Shown here piece after piece: positions 1 through 6,600 of a DNA stretch of 11,144 nt (the stretch's first letter is position 1; each line of letters begins with the position of its first letter). The notes beneath the pieces are model-generated. The model was not told where the DNA came from. It saw only the letters and a list, made by a program, of their open reading frames with translations, and ran no database searches. The stretch lies in NCBI GenBank assembly GCA_002278985.1, contig NCJP01000028.1:1-11144 (forward strand), in the 5' to 3' direction. The stretch is from Erythrobacter sp. 34-65-8. Its GTDB lineage: Bacteria; Pseudomonadota; Alphaproteobacteria; Sphingomonadales; Sphingomonadaceae. The translations under genes were made by a program, and so were the position numbers.

Positions 1-17
1 TGAAAGGACACTTGACC

Positions 18-194
18 ATGAATCGATATCGGGAAGCACTTGTCTGGGCCGGGGTAATCATGGCGGTTGCGCTGCTGGACTTCGACACAGGCGTGGCCAC
101 CGCACTTATCGGAGGGGTCACGATAGTCGCCCTCAACTCGCTTTACCGGCGCGACCGGGCAACGTGCGGATCGTGCCGCGCAGGAAGGTCCTGA
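18..194 (+). CDS. Small two-helix membrane protein, unknown function
   Basis: A 58-aa protein with two hydrophobic stretches, about residues 8-20 and 25-42, joined by a short acidic turn (DFDTG). A basic tail follows, ending in a CGSC (C50, C53) cysteine pair. It is most simply an inner-membrane hairpin. I chose ATG 18 because AAAGGA at 3-8 lies 9 bases upstream; the in-frame TTG at 12 is only 3 bases from that site. The stop is 3 bases before the next gene, a four-helix membrane protein, so the two are probably co-translated and may act together in the membrane. The cysteine pair could bind metal or form a disulfide, but two cysteines alone are weak evidence. I recognise no family. The gene is real by ribosome site, hydrophobic pattern and operon position; its function is unknown. 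Confidence 0.72.
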   Translation: MNRYREALVWAGVIMAVALLDFDTGVATALIGGVTIVALNSLYRRDRATCGSCRAGRS

Positions 195-197
195 ATC

Positions 198-620
198 ATG
201 GCACAGCCCTGGAGCCCCGCAGCGCGCCGCTATGTCCGCCGCCTCGCCGTGTTGATGACGGTCTATCTGGCCGTCCTGTTTGCCGCCGTCTGGCTGTTCC
301 GCAACGACATGGTATCGGGCGCGGGCGCCTGGCCGCTGGCGATTGCCCCCGCACTGCCGGTCATTGGCGTGTTCTGGGCAGTAATGCGCTTCATCGTCGA
401 GGAAACGGACGAGTTCATCCGGATGCTGATCGTGCGCCAGTGCATGGTCGCAACCGGTTTCTGCCTGACGATCATGACAATCTGGGAATTCCTCCAGAAC
501 TTCGAAGTGGTACCGGCCGGCAACGGCGGGTTCGGGGCGGCTTTCTTCTGGTTCGTCGGTCTGGGGGTAGGGGCGCTCTACAACAAGCTGACCATGGGCA
601 CGGCCGGGACCTGCGCGTGA
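198..620 (+). CDS. Four-helix integral membrane protein paired with an Xre regulator
   Basis: A 140-aa protein with four predicted membrane helices at about residues 16-34, 46-64, 82-100 and 112-128. The loop between helices 2 and 3 carries the charged motif EETDEFIRML (68-77), which resembles the E-x-D-E-x-x-R loop common in small uncharacterised membrane proteins encoded beside Xre-type regulators. A strong ribosome site, AGGAAGG (182-188), sits 9 bases before ATG 198. The stop overlaps the GTG start of the regulator gene by four bases (GTGA, 617-620), which suggests translational coupling. A plausible role, inferred only from this pairing, is to sense the membrane or hold the regulator. 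Nothing in the sequence suggests an enzyme or a transporter of known type. Confidence 0.85.
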   Translation: MAQPWSPAARRYVRRLAVLMTVYLAVLFAAVWLFRNDMVSGAGAWPLAIAPALPVIGVFWAVMRFIVEETDEFIRMLIVRQCMVATGFCLTIMTIWEFLQNFEVVPAGNGGFGAAFFWFVGLGVGALYNKLTMGTAGTCA

Positions 621-817
621 AGAACCGGCTCAAGGTGCTGCGCGCCGAGCGGAACTGGAGCCAGCAGGATCTGGCCGAGCGGCTCGAGGTCAGCCGCCAG
701 AGCGTGAACGCGATCGAAACCGGCCGGTATGACCCGTCCTTGCCGCTGGCTTTCCGGATCGCCGACGTGTTTGCCCTGCCGATCGAGGCCATCTTCCAGC
801 GGGAGAACGAAGGATGA
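617..817 (+). CDS. Xre/Cro-family helix-turn-helix regulator (66 aa)
   Basis: A compact DNA-binding protein that is almost entirely one HTH_3 domain. Helix 1 is about residues 2-11, the helix-turn-helix is WSQQDLAERLEVSRQSVNAIE (14-34) with recognition helix SRQSVNAIE (26-34), and the closing helices run to residue 60 (LAFRIADVFALPIEAIF). It belongs to the short YozG-like group of about 65-70 aa that lacks any ligand domain. It starts at GTG 617 inside the stop of the four-helix protein. The same frame is open back to 164, but that upstream part reads as a shadow of the membrane-protein gene: basic, proline-rich and without a domain. The stop overlaps the next ATG (814-817). Such regulators usually repress their own operon; that is an expectation, and no operator is visible inside the window. 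Confidence 0.9.
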   Translation: MKNRLKVLRAERNWSQQDLAERLEVSRQSVNAIETGRYDPSLPLAFRIADVFALPIEAIFQRENEG

Positions 818-921
818 AGGCTCTGCTCGCTTTCCTTTTTATGGCCCTCGCCCTCGGTGGATGTGGCCAGGAAAGCCGGTCCCCGGACAACGAACCGCTG
901 GTCCTGCCTGCTCTGTACTGA
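814..921 (+). CDS. Tiny predicted lipoprotein (35 aa)
   Basis: Translation from ATG 814 gives 35 residues. A lysine-led hydrophobic signal is followed by the lipobox LGGC, with the modified cysteine at residue 17. Only about 19 residues remain after cleavage, rich in Gly, Ser, Pro and acidic residues. The start overlaps the stop of the Xre gene by four bases (ATGA), and GGGAG (801-805) lies 8 bases upstream. The arrangement suggests a small envelope lipoprotein of the operon. Its size recalls LptM/YifL-like small lipoproteins, but the residues after the cysteine do not match the usual GLKGPLY pattern, so I do not assign it there. Serine at +2 to +4 is not prominent and the final membrane cannot be predicted with confidence. 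It is easily missed by gene callers because of its length. Confidence 0.68.
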   Translation: MKALLAFLFMALALGGCGQESRSPDNEPLVLPALY

Positions 922-958
922 CTTGCCATCGACCGCCGGGCAGGGGCATGGCAGCAGG

Positions 959-1687
959 ATGAGCGCGCACCGTTTCCACACCCTGCCCGATGGGCGCCGG
1001 ATCGCTTACCGTCATATACCCGGCACCGGCCCGACCCTGGTGTTCCTGCCCGGCTATATGTCCGACATGAGCGGCGGCAAGGCGACTGCGGTGTTCGACC
1101 ACGCCCGATCACGGGGCCGCGCCTGCCTGCTGCTCGATTACTCCGGGTGCGGCCTCAGCGAAGGCACGTTCGCCGAGGGCACGCTCACGCGCTGGGCTGA
1201 CGAAGTCATCGCCCTCGTCGAGGCGCTGGTTGACGGGCCGGTCGTGCTGATCGGCTCCAGCATGGGCGGCTGGCTCATGCTGCTGGTGGCAGAAGCGCTG
1301 GGTCAGCGGGTTGCCGGCCTGATCGGAATTGCCGCTGCGCCGGATTTTTCCGAATGGGGGTATGACGCGGCTCAGAAGGTACGGCTCGAACAGGGCGAGA
1401 CGGTGTTCGAGGACAACCCCTATGGCCCGGAACCTACCCCCACCCACGCCGCGTTCTGGTGCGACGCACAGAGCCGGCTGATGCTGGAACGCACCATCCT
1501 GATCGAATGCCCGGTCCGCCTGATCCACGGCCAGTGCGACACGGACGTACCATGGGAAACGAGCCTCAGGCTGGCCGACGCGCTGCTTTCAGACGCGGTA
1601 CAGGTCACGCTGGTCAAGGACGGGGATCACCGCTTGTCGCGCGAGCAGGACATTGCCCTGTTGCTGCGCACCATCGAAAACCTGTGA
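959..1687 (+). CDS. Alpha/beta hydrolase, ABHD10-like serine esterase/thioesterase
   Basis: A 242-aa cytoplasmic alpha/beta-hydrolase, about the full length for the single-domain family. The nucleophile elbow is GSSMGGW with Ser101. The acid is probably Asp194 in HGQCDTDVPW, and the catalytic His224 is in DGDHRLS. The oxyanion-loop region is FLPGYMSDM (29-37), and LLLDYSGCGLSEG (57-69) is the usual strand-4 region. GSSMGGW and the HG-x-x-D-x-x-VPW arrangement resemble the ABHD10/acyl-protein-thioesterase-like branch, whose members cleave ester or thioester bonds; the substrate here is unknown. I prefer ATG 959 because the protein family starts near here (HTLPDGRRIAYR). The in-frame ATG at 857 would run through the lipoprotein gene. 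The ribosome site at 959 is poor (AGGGG lies about 12 bases away). The stop is 10 bases before the TPR gene. Confidence 0.9.
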   Translation: MSAHRFHTLPDGRRIAYRHIPGTGPTLVFLPGYMSDMSGGKATAVFDHARSRGRACLLLDYSGCGLSEGTFAEGTLTRWADEVIALVEALVDGPVVLIGSSMGGWLMLLVAEALGQRVAGLIGIAAAPDFSEWGYDAAQKVRLEQGETVFEDNPYGPEPTPTHAAFWCDAQSRLMLERTILIECPVRLIHGQCDTDVPWETSLRLADALLSDAVQVTLVKDGDHRLSREQDIALLLRTIENL

Positions 1688-1697
1688 GCCACCGCCC

Positions 1698-2528
1698 ATG
1701 TTGACCGCCAGCCTGATCCTTCCCCTGCTGATGCAGGTTGGGCCCAACCCGGCCCTGGCCCTTCCCCCGGCCGTGCCCGAGGAACTCGTCGAGCAGCGCC
1801 GCCTGAACCGGGAACGGCAGCGCCCGCCGCTGGCCATTGTCGAAAGCGATCCGGTCCAGTCCTGCAGGGCACGGGTGGCCGGGAATGCCGAGGGCGTCCT
1901 GCTGGAAGCGCAGGCCCGGTTCGACCGGGCCGCCGGACTCGATCGGGCCATCGCCGGGCACTGCCTGGGCCTTGCCCAGGCCGAGCTGGGACGGTGGCCG
2001 GAAGCGGCCAGCGCGTTCAGGAATGCCAGAGAGGCCCTGCCATCCGATCAGGCCGCCTATGGCGCGCGCCTGGGGCTGGCGACCGCCGCCGCCGAACTCG
2101 CAGCAGGCCGCCCCCAGGCCGCACTGGATGAACTCGCACAGATTGACCCGGGCAGCGACCGGCAACTGGCCGGGGCCATCGCCATCGACCGGTCTCGCGC
2201 ACTGGTTGCGCTCGGACGGCAGGATGACGCTGCCGAAGCGCTCCTGCAGGCTCGTACCGCCGACCCGGACAACGACGAGGCCTGGCTGCTCTCCGCCACC
2301 CTCTCGCGCAGGATGGGCCAGCTTGACACGGCTCTGGCGCAGATCGAACGCGCCGCGATCCTGCGCCCGACCGGGCCGGAAATCGGACTTGAGGCCGGGG
2401 TTATCGCGGCGCTGGCGGGCCGGGATGAAGCGGCGCTGCGCAGCTGGCAATCCGTGCTCCAGTCCGCGCCCGGCACCCCTGCCGCCTTGACGGCGGCCGA
2501 ATATATCGCGCAGGTACGGGGGGAATGA
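1698..2528 (+). CDS. Exported tetratricopeptide-repeat (TPR) protein
   Basis: A 276-aa protein with a hydrophobic N-terminus (residues 1-21, possible cleavage after Ala21 in NPALA) and then about five TPR-like helix pairs, near 85-115, 123-150, 160-190, 194-224 and 228-258. These carry the usual small and bulky pattern (A-E-L-G-R/Y, A-L-x-x-A, P at repeat ends). This predicts a periplasmic protein-protein interaction scaffold. The signal lacks a basic N-terminal region, so export is probable rather than certain. ATG 1698 is the first in-frame ATG after the hydrolase stop; no clear ribosome site precedes it, which fits coupling to the upstream gene. The stop overlaps the next ATG (2525-2528). 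The partner protein cannot be told from the sequence. Confidence 0.85.
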   Translation: MLTASLILPLLMQVGPNPALALPPAVPEELVEQRRLNRERQRPPLAIVESDPVQSCRARVAGNAEGVLLEAQARFDRAAGLDRAIAGHCLGLAQAELGRWPEAASAFRNAREALPSDQAAYGARLGLATAAAELAAGRPQAALDELAQIDPGSDRQLAGAIAIDRSRALVALGRQDDAAEALLQARTADPDNDEAWLLSATLSRRMGQLDTALAQIERAAILRPTGPEIGLEAGVIAALAGRDEAALRSWQSVLQSAPGTPAALTAAEYIAQVRGE

Positions 2529-3508
2529 TCCCGCTATCCGTCCTCGATCTGGTCCCGGTGCGCGAAGGCGGCACGCTGGAGCAGGCCTTCGCCGCCACTG
2601 TCGCGCTGGCCCAGGCCGCCGAGCGTTTGGGCTACCGCCGGTTCTGGGTGGCCGAGCACCACGCGATGGACGGGATTGCCGGCGGTGCAACGTCAGTCGT
2701 CCTCGCCCACATCGGCACGCTGACCCGGTCGATCCGGATCGGCTCGGGCGGGATCATGCTGCCCAACCACACGCCGTTCCAGATCGCCGAGCAGTTCGGC
2801 ACCCTCGCTGCGATGTTCCCGGGCCGGGTCGACCTCGGCCTTGGCCGCGCGCCCGGTGCCGGGCCGGAACTGCACCGCGCCCTGCGCAAGGACCTGCACC
2901 GCGCAGCCGAGATGTTCCCGCAGGACGTAGCCGAATTGCGGGCACTGCTGACCGGCGAGCCGGAACTGGCGATCCGGGCCACGCCGGGCCACGGCGCCGA
3001 TGTCGCAATGTGGATGCTGGGGTCGAGCCTGTTCGGTGCGCAACTCGCCGCAATGATGGGCCTGCCTTATGCTTTTGCAGCCCATTTCGCGCCCGACCAC
3101 CTCGATACGGCGCTGGCGCTGTATCGGCGCGATTTCCGCCCTTCGCCCGATCTCGCCGAACCCTATGTCATGGTCGCCATGTCGGTCATCTGTGACCAGA
3201 CCGACGCCGGGGCCGAACTGCTGGCCAGTTCGCAGGCGCAGAGCTTTGTCCGGCTCCGCACGGGCAATCCGGGCAAGCTGCCGCCGCCGGTCGCGGGTTA
3301 TCGCGACAGCCTCCCGGCACCGGCGCAGGCGATGCTCGCCCATCTCGGCCAGGCCAGCGCGATCGGTGCGCCCGCCACGGTCCGCGAGGCCATCGGCCGC
3401 TTCGTCGAGCGGACCGGGGCGGACGAGATCATCGTCTCGGGGTCCACCTTCGACCCTGAGGCGAGAATACGCTCGCTGGAACTGACCGTGGATGCGCTAG
3501 CGGGTTAA
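2525..3508 (+). CDS. LLM-class flavin-dependent oxidoreductase (MsnO8/YhbW type)
   Basis: A 327-aa bacterial-luciferase-like TIM-barrel protein, full length for the family. Diagnostic stretches are PLSVLDLVPV (3-12), RFWVAEHH (39-46), RIGSGGIMLPNH (71-82) and FPGRVDLGLGRAPG (98-111). All are typical of the MsnO8-family LLM oxidoreductases, which bind FMN and use flavin to oxidise an organic substrate with or without oxygen. The true substrate is unknown for almost all members. It acts in the cytoplasm. Its ATG lies in the stop of the TPR gene (ATGA), so translation is coupled. Downstream comes an inverted repeat that begins inside its last codons, and no further gene follows for 170 bases, so it is probably the last gene of its operon. 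Confidence 0.93.
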   Translation: MIPLSVLDLVPVREGGTLEQAFAATVALAQAAERLGYRRFWVAEHHAMDGIAGGATSVVLAHIGTLTRSIRIGSGGIMLPNHTPFQIAEQFGTLAAMFPGRVDLGLGRAPGAGPELHRALRKDLHRAAEMFPQDVAELRALLTGEPELAIRATPGHGADVAMWMLGSSLFGAQLAAMMGLPYAFAAHFAPDHLDTALALYRRDFRPSPDLAEPYVMVAMSVICDQTDAGAELLASSQAQSFVRLRTGNPGKLPPPVAGYRDSLPAPAQAMLAHLGQASAIGAPATVREAIGRFVERTGADEIIVSGSTFDPEARIRSLELTVDALAG

Positions 3509-3527
3509 TACCTACGCCAACCCGCTA
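3498..3527. repeat. 9-bp perfect inverted repeat at the end of the LLM oxidoreductase gene
   Basis: TAGCGGGTT (3498-3506) and its exact complement AACCCGCTA (3519-3527) flank a 12-base loop, and the stop codon of the LLM gene lies across the first arm. No T-run follows, so a classical intrinsic terminator is unlikely. It could be a 3' stabilising hairpin or part of a Rho-dependent end. Confidence is high for the repeat and low for any role. Confidence 0.6.
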
Positions 3528-3549
3528 CGTCCGCAAGGTTTCCTCTGCT

Positions 3550-3582
3550 ATGGATGGCCCTCACGCATTGGCTTGCCCTTAG
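3550..3582 (+). other. Possible 10-codon leader reading frame
   Basis: ATG 3550 opens a ten-residue frame (MDGPHALACP) ending at TAG 3580-3582. AAGG at 3535-3538 lies 11 bases upstream, a usable but long spacing. Its last four codons and stop lie in the left arm of the 3570-3595 hairpin, the geometry of translation-coupled attenuation. The residues show no enrichment for glutamate or any amino acid linked to the downstream enzyme, which argues against classical attenuation. Short frames arise often by chance, so this is a candidate only. Confidence 0.2.
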
Positions 3583-3595
3583 GGAAGGGAAAGCC
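3570..3595. repeat. Strong hairpin in the gdh leader (11-bp stem, one mismatch, 4-base loop)
   Basis: GGCTTGCCCTT (3570-3580) pairs with AAGGGAAAGCC (3585-3595) apart from one G-A mismatch (3575/3590), with the loop AGGG. The stem is strong enough to form in RNA, but no U-run follows, so it does not look like a standard terminator. It may be a 5' leader element of the glutamate dehydrogenase mRNA or the transcription end of the upstream operon. Confidence 0.6.
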
Positions 3596-3617
3596 TATCG
3601 GCGCAGTATTGTTGCAG

Positions 3618-3641
3618 CGTCCAGCAATAAAGTGCTGGTCG
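3618..3641. repeat. Third inverted repeat, just upstream of the glutamate dehydrogenase gene
   Basis: CCAGCA (3621-3626) and TGCTGG (3633-3638) are exact complements around the A-rich loop ATAAAG. Past a T-T mismatch the pairing extends by two more base pairs (3618-3619 with 3640-3641). It could be an operator half-site pair or a leader stem. It ends about 38 bases before the chosen start codon and leaves the GGAG ribosome site free. Confidence 0.5.
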
Positions 3642-3678
3642 ACAGATGAGGGCGCACAGGCCCCGCGGAGCAGGACGA

Positions 3679-6600
3679 ATGGCTTCCACCAAGGGCACTT
3701 CACCCCGGTCTTCAAAGGGCCGGTCTTCGACCGCCAAGCCGTCCGATGCCCTGCCACAGCGCCGGCTGGCGCCCGATCATCCGCTGGCACAGGCGCTCGC
3801 CGGTCAGATGCGCGATGCCGTCCTGCCCGGTGATACCCAGTTCAACCCGGCCGAACTGGCCGATGCCGCCGCCTTTCTGGCCGATGCCGCCGCCCGGCGG
3901 GAACCGGGCGAGCCGGTGGTCCGTCTCCTGTCTGCCACCGAAGGCCGGCGGATGCTGCGGATTGCCCTGGTGAACGACAACCAGCCATTCCTGGTCGATT
4001 CGGTCGCAGCGACCATCGCCGCCCACGGCATTGCGATCGACCGGCTGGTCCATCCGGTCGTCGCTGTCCGCCGCAGCGCCGAAGGCACGCTCGAGGACAT
4101 CGGCGAAGAGGCCGGCGACGGAAGCGGCCTTGTCCCCGAATCGATGATCTATCTCGAAACCGACCGGGTCGATGCCCGGTTGCGGCGCGACCTGGAAAAG
4201 GCGCTGCGCCAGGCGCTGGCCGACGTTCACGTGGCCGTGCGCGACTGGCCAAAACTGCGTGAGGCCATGCGGGCCGACGCCGCCGGGATGGCCGACCGCG
4301 AGGCTGCGGCCCTGCTCGAATGGCTTGAAGGCGGCATGTTGACTCAGCTCGGCCACATGACCCGGCACCGCGATTGCAGCCACTCCGCCCTGCTGGGCGT
4401 GTGTCGCCGCAGCGCGAGGGACATTCTGGCCGAGGCTTCGTGTGACCGCGCCTTTGACTGGTTCGATGACCCGAAAAAGGGCGCAAAGCGCGATCTCCTT
4501 GTCATCAAGGCCAACCGGATCAGTCTGGTGCATCGCCGCGTGCCGCTGGACCTGTTCATCGTCCCGGTGCGCGAAGCGGGCAAGGTTACCGCGCTGTCGA
4601 TCCATGCCGGGGTATGGACCAGCGCGGCGCTGGCCGCGTCACCCGGCCAGGTCCCGGTGCTGCGGGCCCATGTCGCTGCGCTGATGGACAAGCTCGACCT
4701 TGATCCCTCGGGCCATGCCGGAAAGTCGCTGGTCCATGCCCTGACCGCGCTCCCGCACGACCTGACCATCGGCTTTGCCAGCCGCGACATCGAGCGGGTT
4801 TCGACCGCGATGATGAGCCTGGTGGACCGGCCCCGCCCCCGCCTGGCTCTGGTCGAAGCGCCGCTGGCGCGCCACCTGTTCGCCTTCGTGTGGATGCCGC
4901 GCGACCTGCTCTCGACTCAGATCAGGCTGCAAATCCAGCAACTGGTCGAACAGGGCACCGGTGCCGACCTGCTGGACTGGAGCCTCCAGGTCGAAGGCAG
5001 TACGCTCGCCATGCTGCGCTTCGTGCTCGACATGCGCGGCGAGCGCGAGGCCCGGCACGACGAGGCCGCGCTCGACAGCCAGCTTCAGACCCTGCTGCGC
5101 GGCTGGGGCGAGGCAGTCGAATCGGAACTGGCGCTGACCATGGAGCAGGGCCGCGCCGCTGCCTTTGCCAACCGGTTCGCTGACGCTTTCCCGACTGGCT
5201 ACCGGGCGCACTACGGCCCGCGCGAAGCGGCGCTCGACATTGGCCGGCTGCGCGATGCGCAACTGGCCGAAGGCGAGGCCTCGCGCCCCGGCCCGCACCG
5301 CGCGGCACGCCTGTTCACCCTGCCGGAAGACCATGCCGGGGAACTGCGGCTCAAGCTCTACGAACACGAAGGTTCGCTGCCGCTGTCCGATGCCGTGCCT
5401 GCGCTTGAAAATTTTGGTTTCCGCGTGCTGGAGGAAAACCCGACCAGCCTGGCCGGGGGCAAACTCGGGACAATCCACGATTTCCGGCTGGCCCTGCCAG
5501 CGGGAGATACGGCAGCGCCATTGCTCGAGCGCGCCGACACAATCGAGCGGGCCATTGCCACGGTGCTCAACCAGCAGGCCGAGAACGATCCGTTCAACCG
5601 GCTGGTGACCGGAACCGGCCTGTCTGCCGGCGAAGCCGACTGGCTGCGCGCGTTCTATCGCTATCTGCGGCAGACCGGCATGGGTTACACCATCTACACC
5701 GTGGTCGATGCGCTGTACCGTGCGCCGCAGGTCACCCGGGGCCTGATCGCCCTGTTCCGCGCCCGGCACGAGCCCGGCTTCGGCGGAGGTCGCGAGAAAG
5801 CGGCCGGGGAGGCCCGCAGCGCCATCCGACAGGGCCTTGCCCGCGTTACCGCGATCAACGACGACCGCTTGCTCCGGCTCTATCTGGCGCTGATCGAAGC
5901 CATTCTGCGCACCAACGCCTTTGCCGCTGCGGGCGAGGAAGCCCTTGCCTTCAAGATCGACAGCGCGCTGGTACCCGGCCTCCCCCGCCCGGTGCCATGG
6001 CGGGAAATCTGGGTCTATTCGCGCAGGGTGGAGGGCATTCACCTGCGCTCCGGCCCGGTTGCCCGGGGCGGTCTGCGCTGGTCCGATCGCCGCGACGATT
6101 TCCGCACCGAAATCCTCGGCCTGATGAAGGCCCAGCGGGTCAAGAACGCGGTCATCGTCCCGACCGGGGCCAAGGGCGGGTTCTATCCCAAGCAGCTGCC
6201 CGACCCGGCGATCGACCGCGACGGCTGGGCGGCTGAAGGGCAGGCGAGCTACGAGGTGTTCATCCGCACCCTGCTTTCGATCACCGACAACATTGTCGAT
6301 GGCAAAATCGTCCATCCTGTCGATGTCGAAATCAACGATGGCGAAGATCCCTATTTCGTCGTTGCAGCCGACAAGGGCACCGCGCGGTTCTCCGATATCG
6401 CCAACGCCATTGCCGAAGCACACGACTTCTGGCTCGATGATGCCTTCGCCTCGGGCGGATCCAACGGTTACGACCACAAGGCGATGGGCATCACCGCCAG
6501 GGGCGCCTGGGTCTCGGTCCAGCGGCACTTCCTCGAAATGGGTGTCGACGTGCAGCGCGATCCGGTGCGGGTGGCGGGCTGCGGAGACATGTCCGGTGAC

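Noticed and set aside
164..616. Upstream in-frame extension of the Xre regulator to 217 aa
   Set aside because: This part is a shadow of the four-helix membrane protein frame and encodes no recognisable domain. GTG 617 fits the usual 66-aa length.
1614..2690. 358-aa minus-strand frame opposite the TPR and LLM genes
   Set aside because: It overlaps two recognised plus-strand genes and shows no motif, ribosome site or plausible start.
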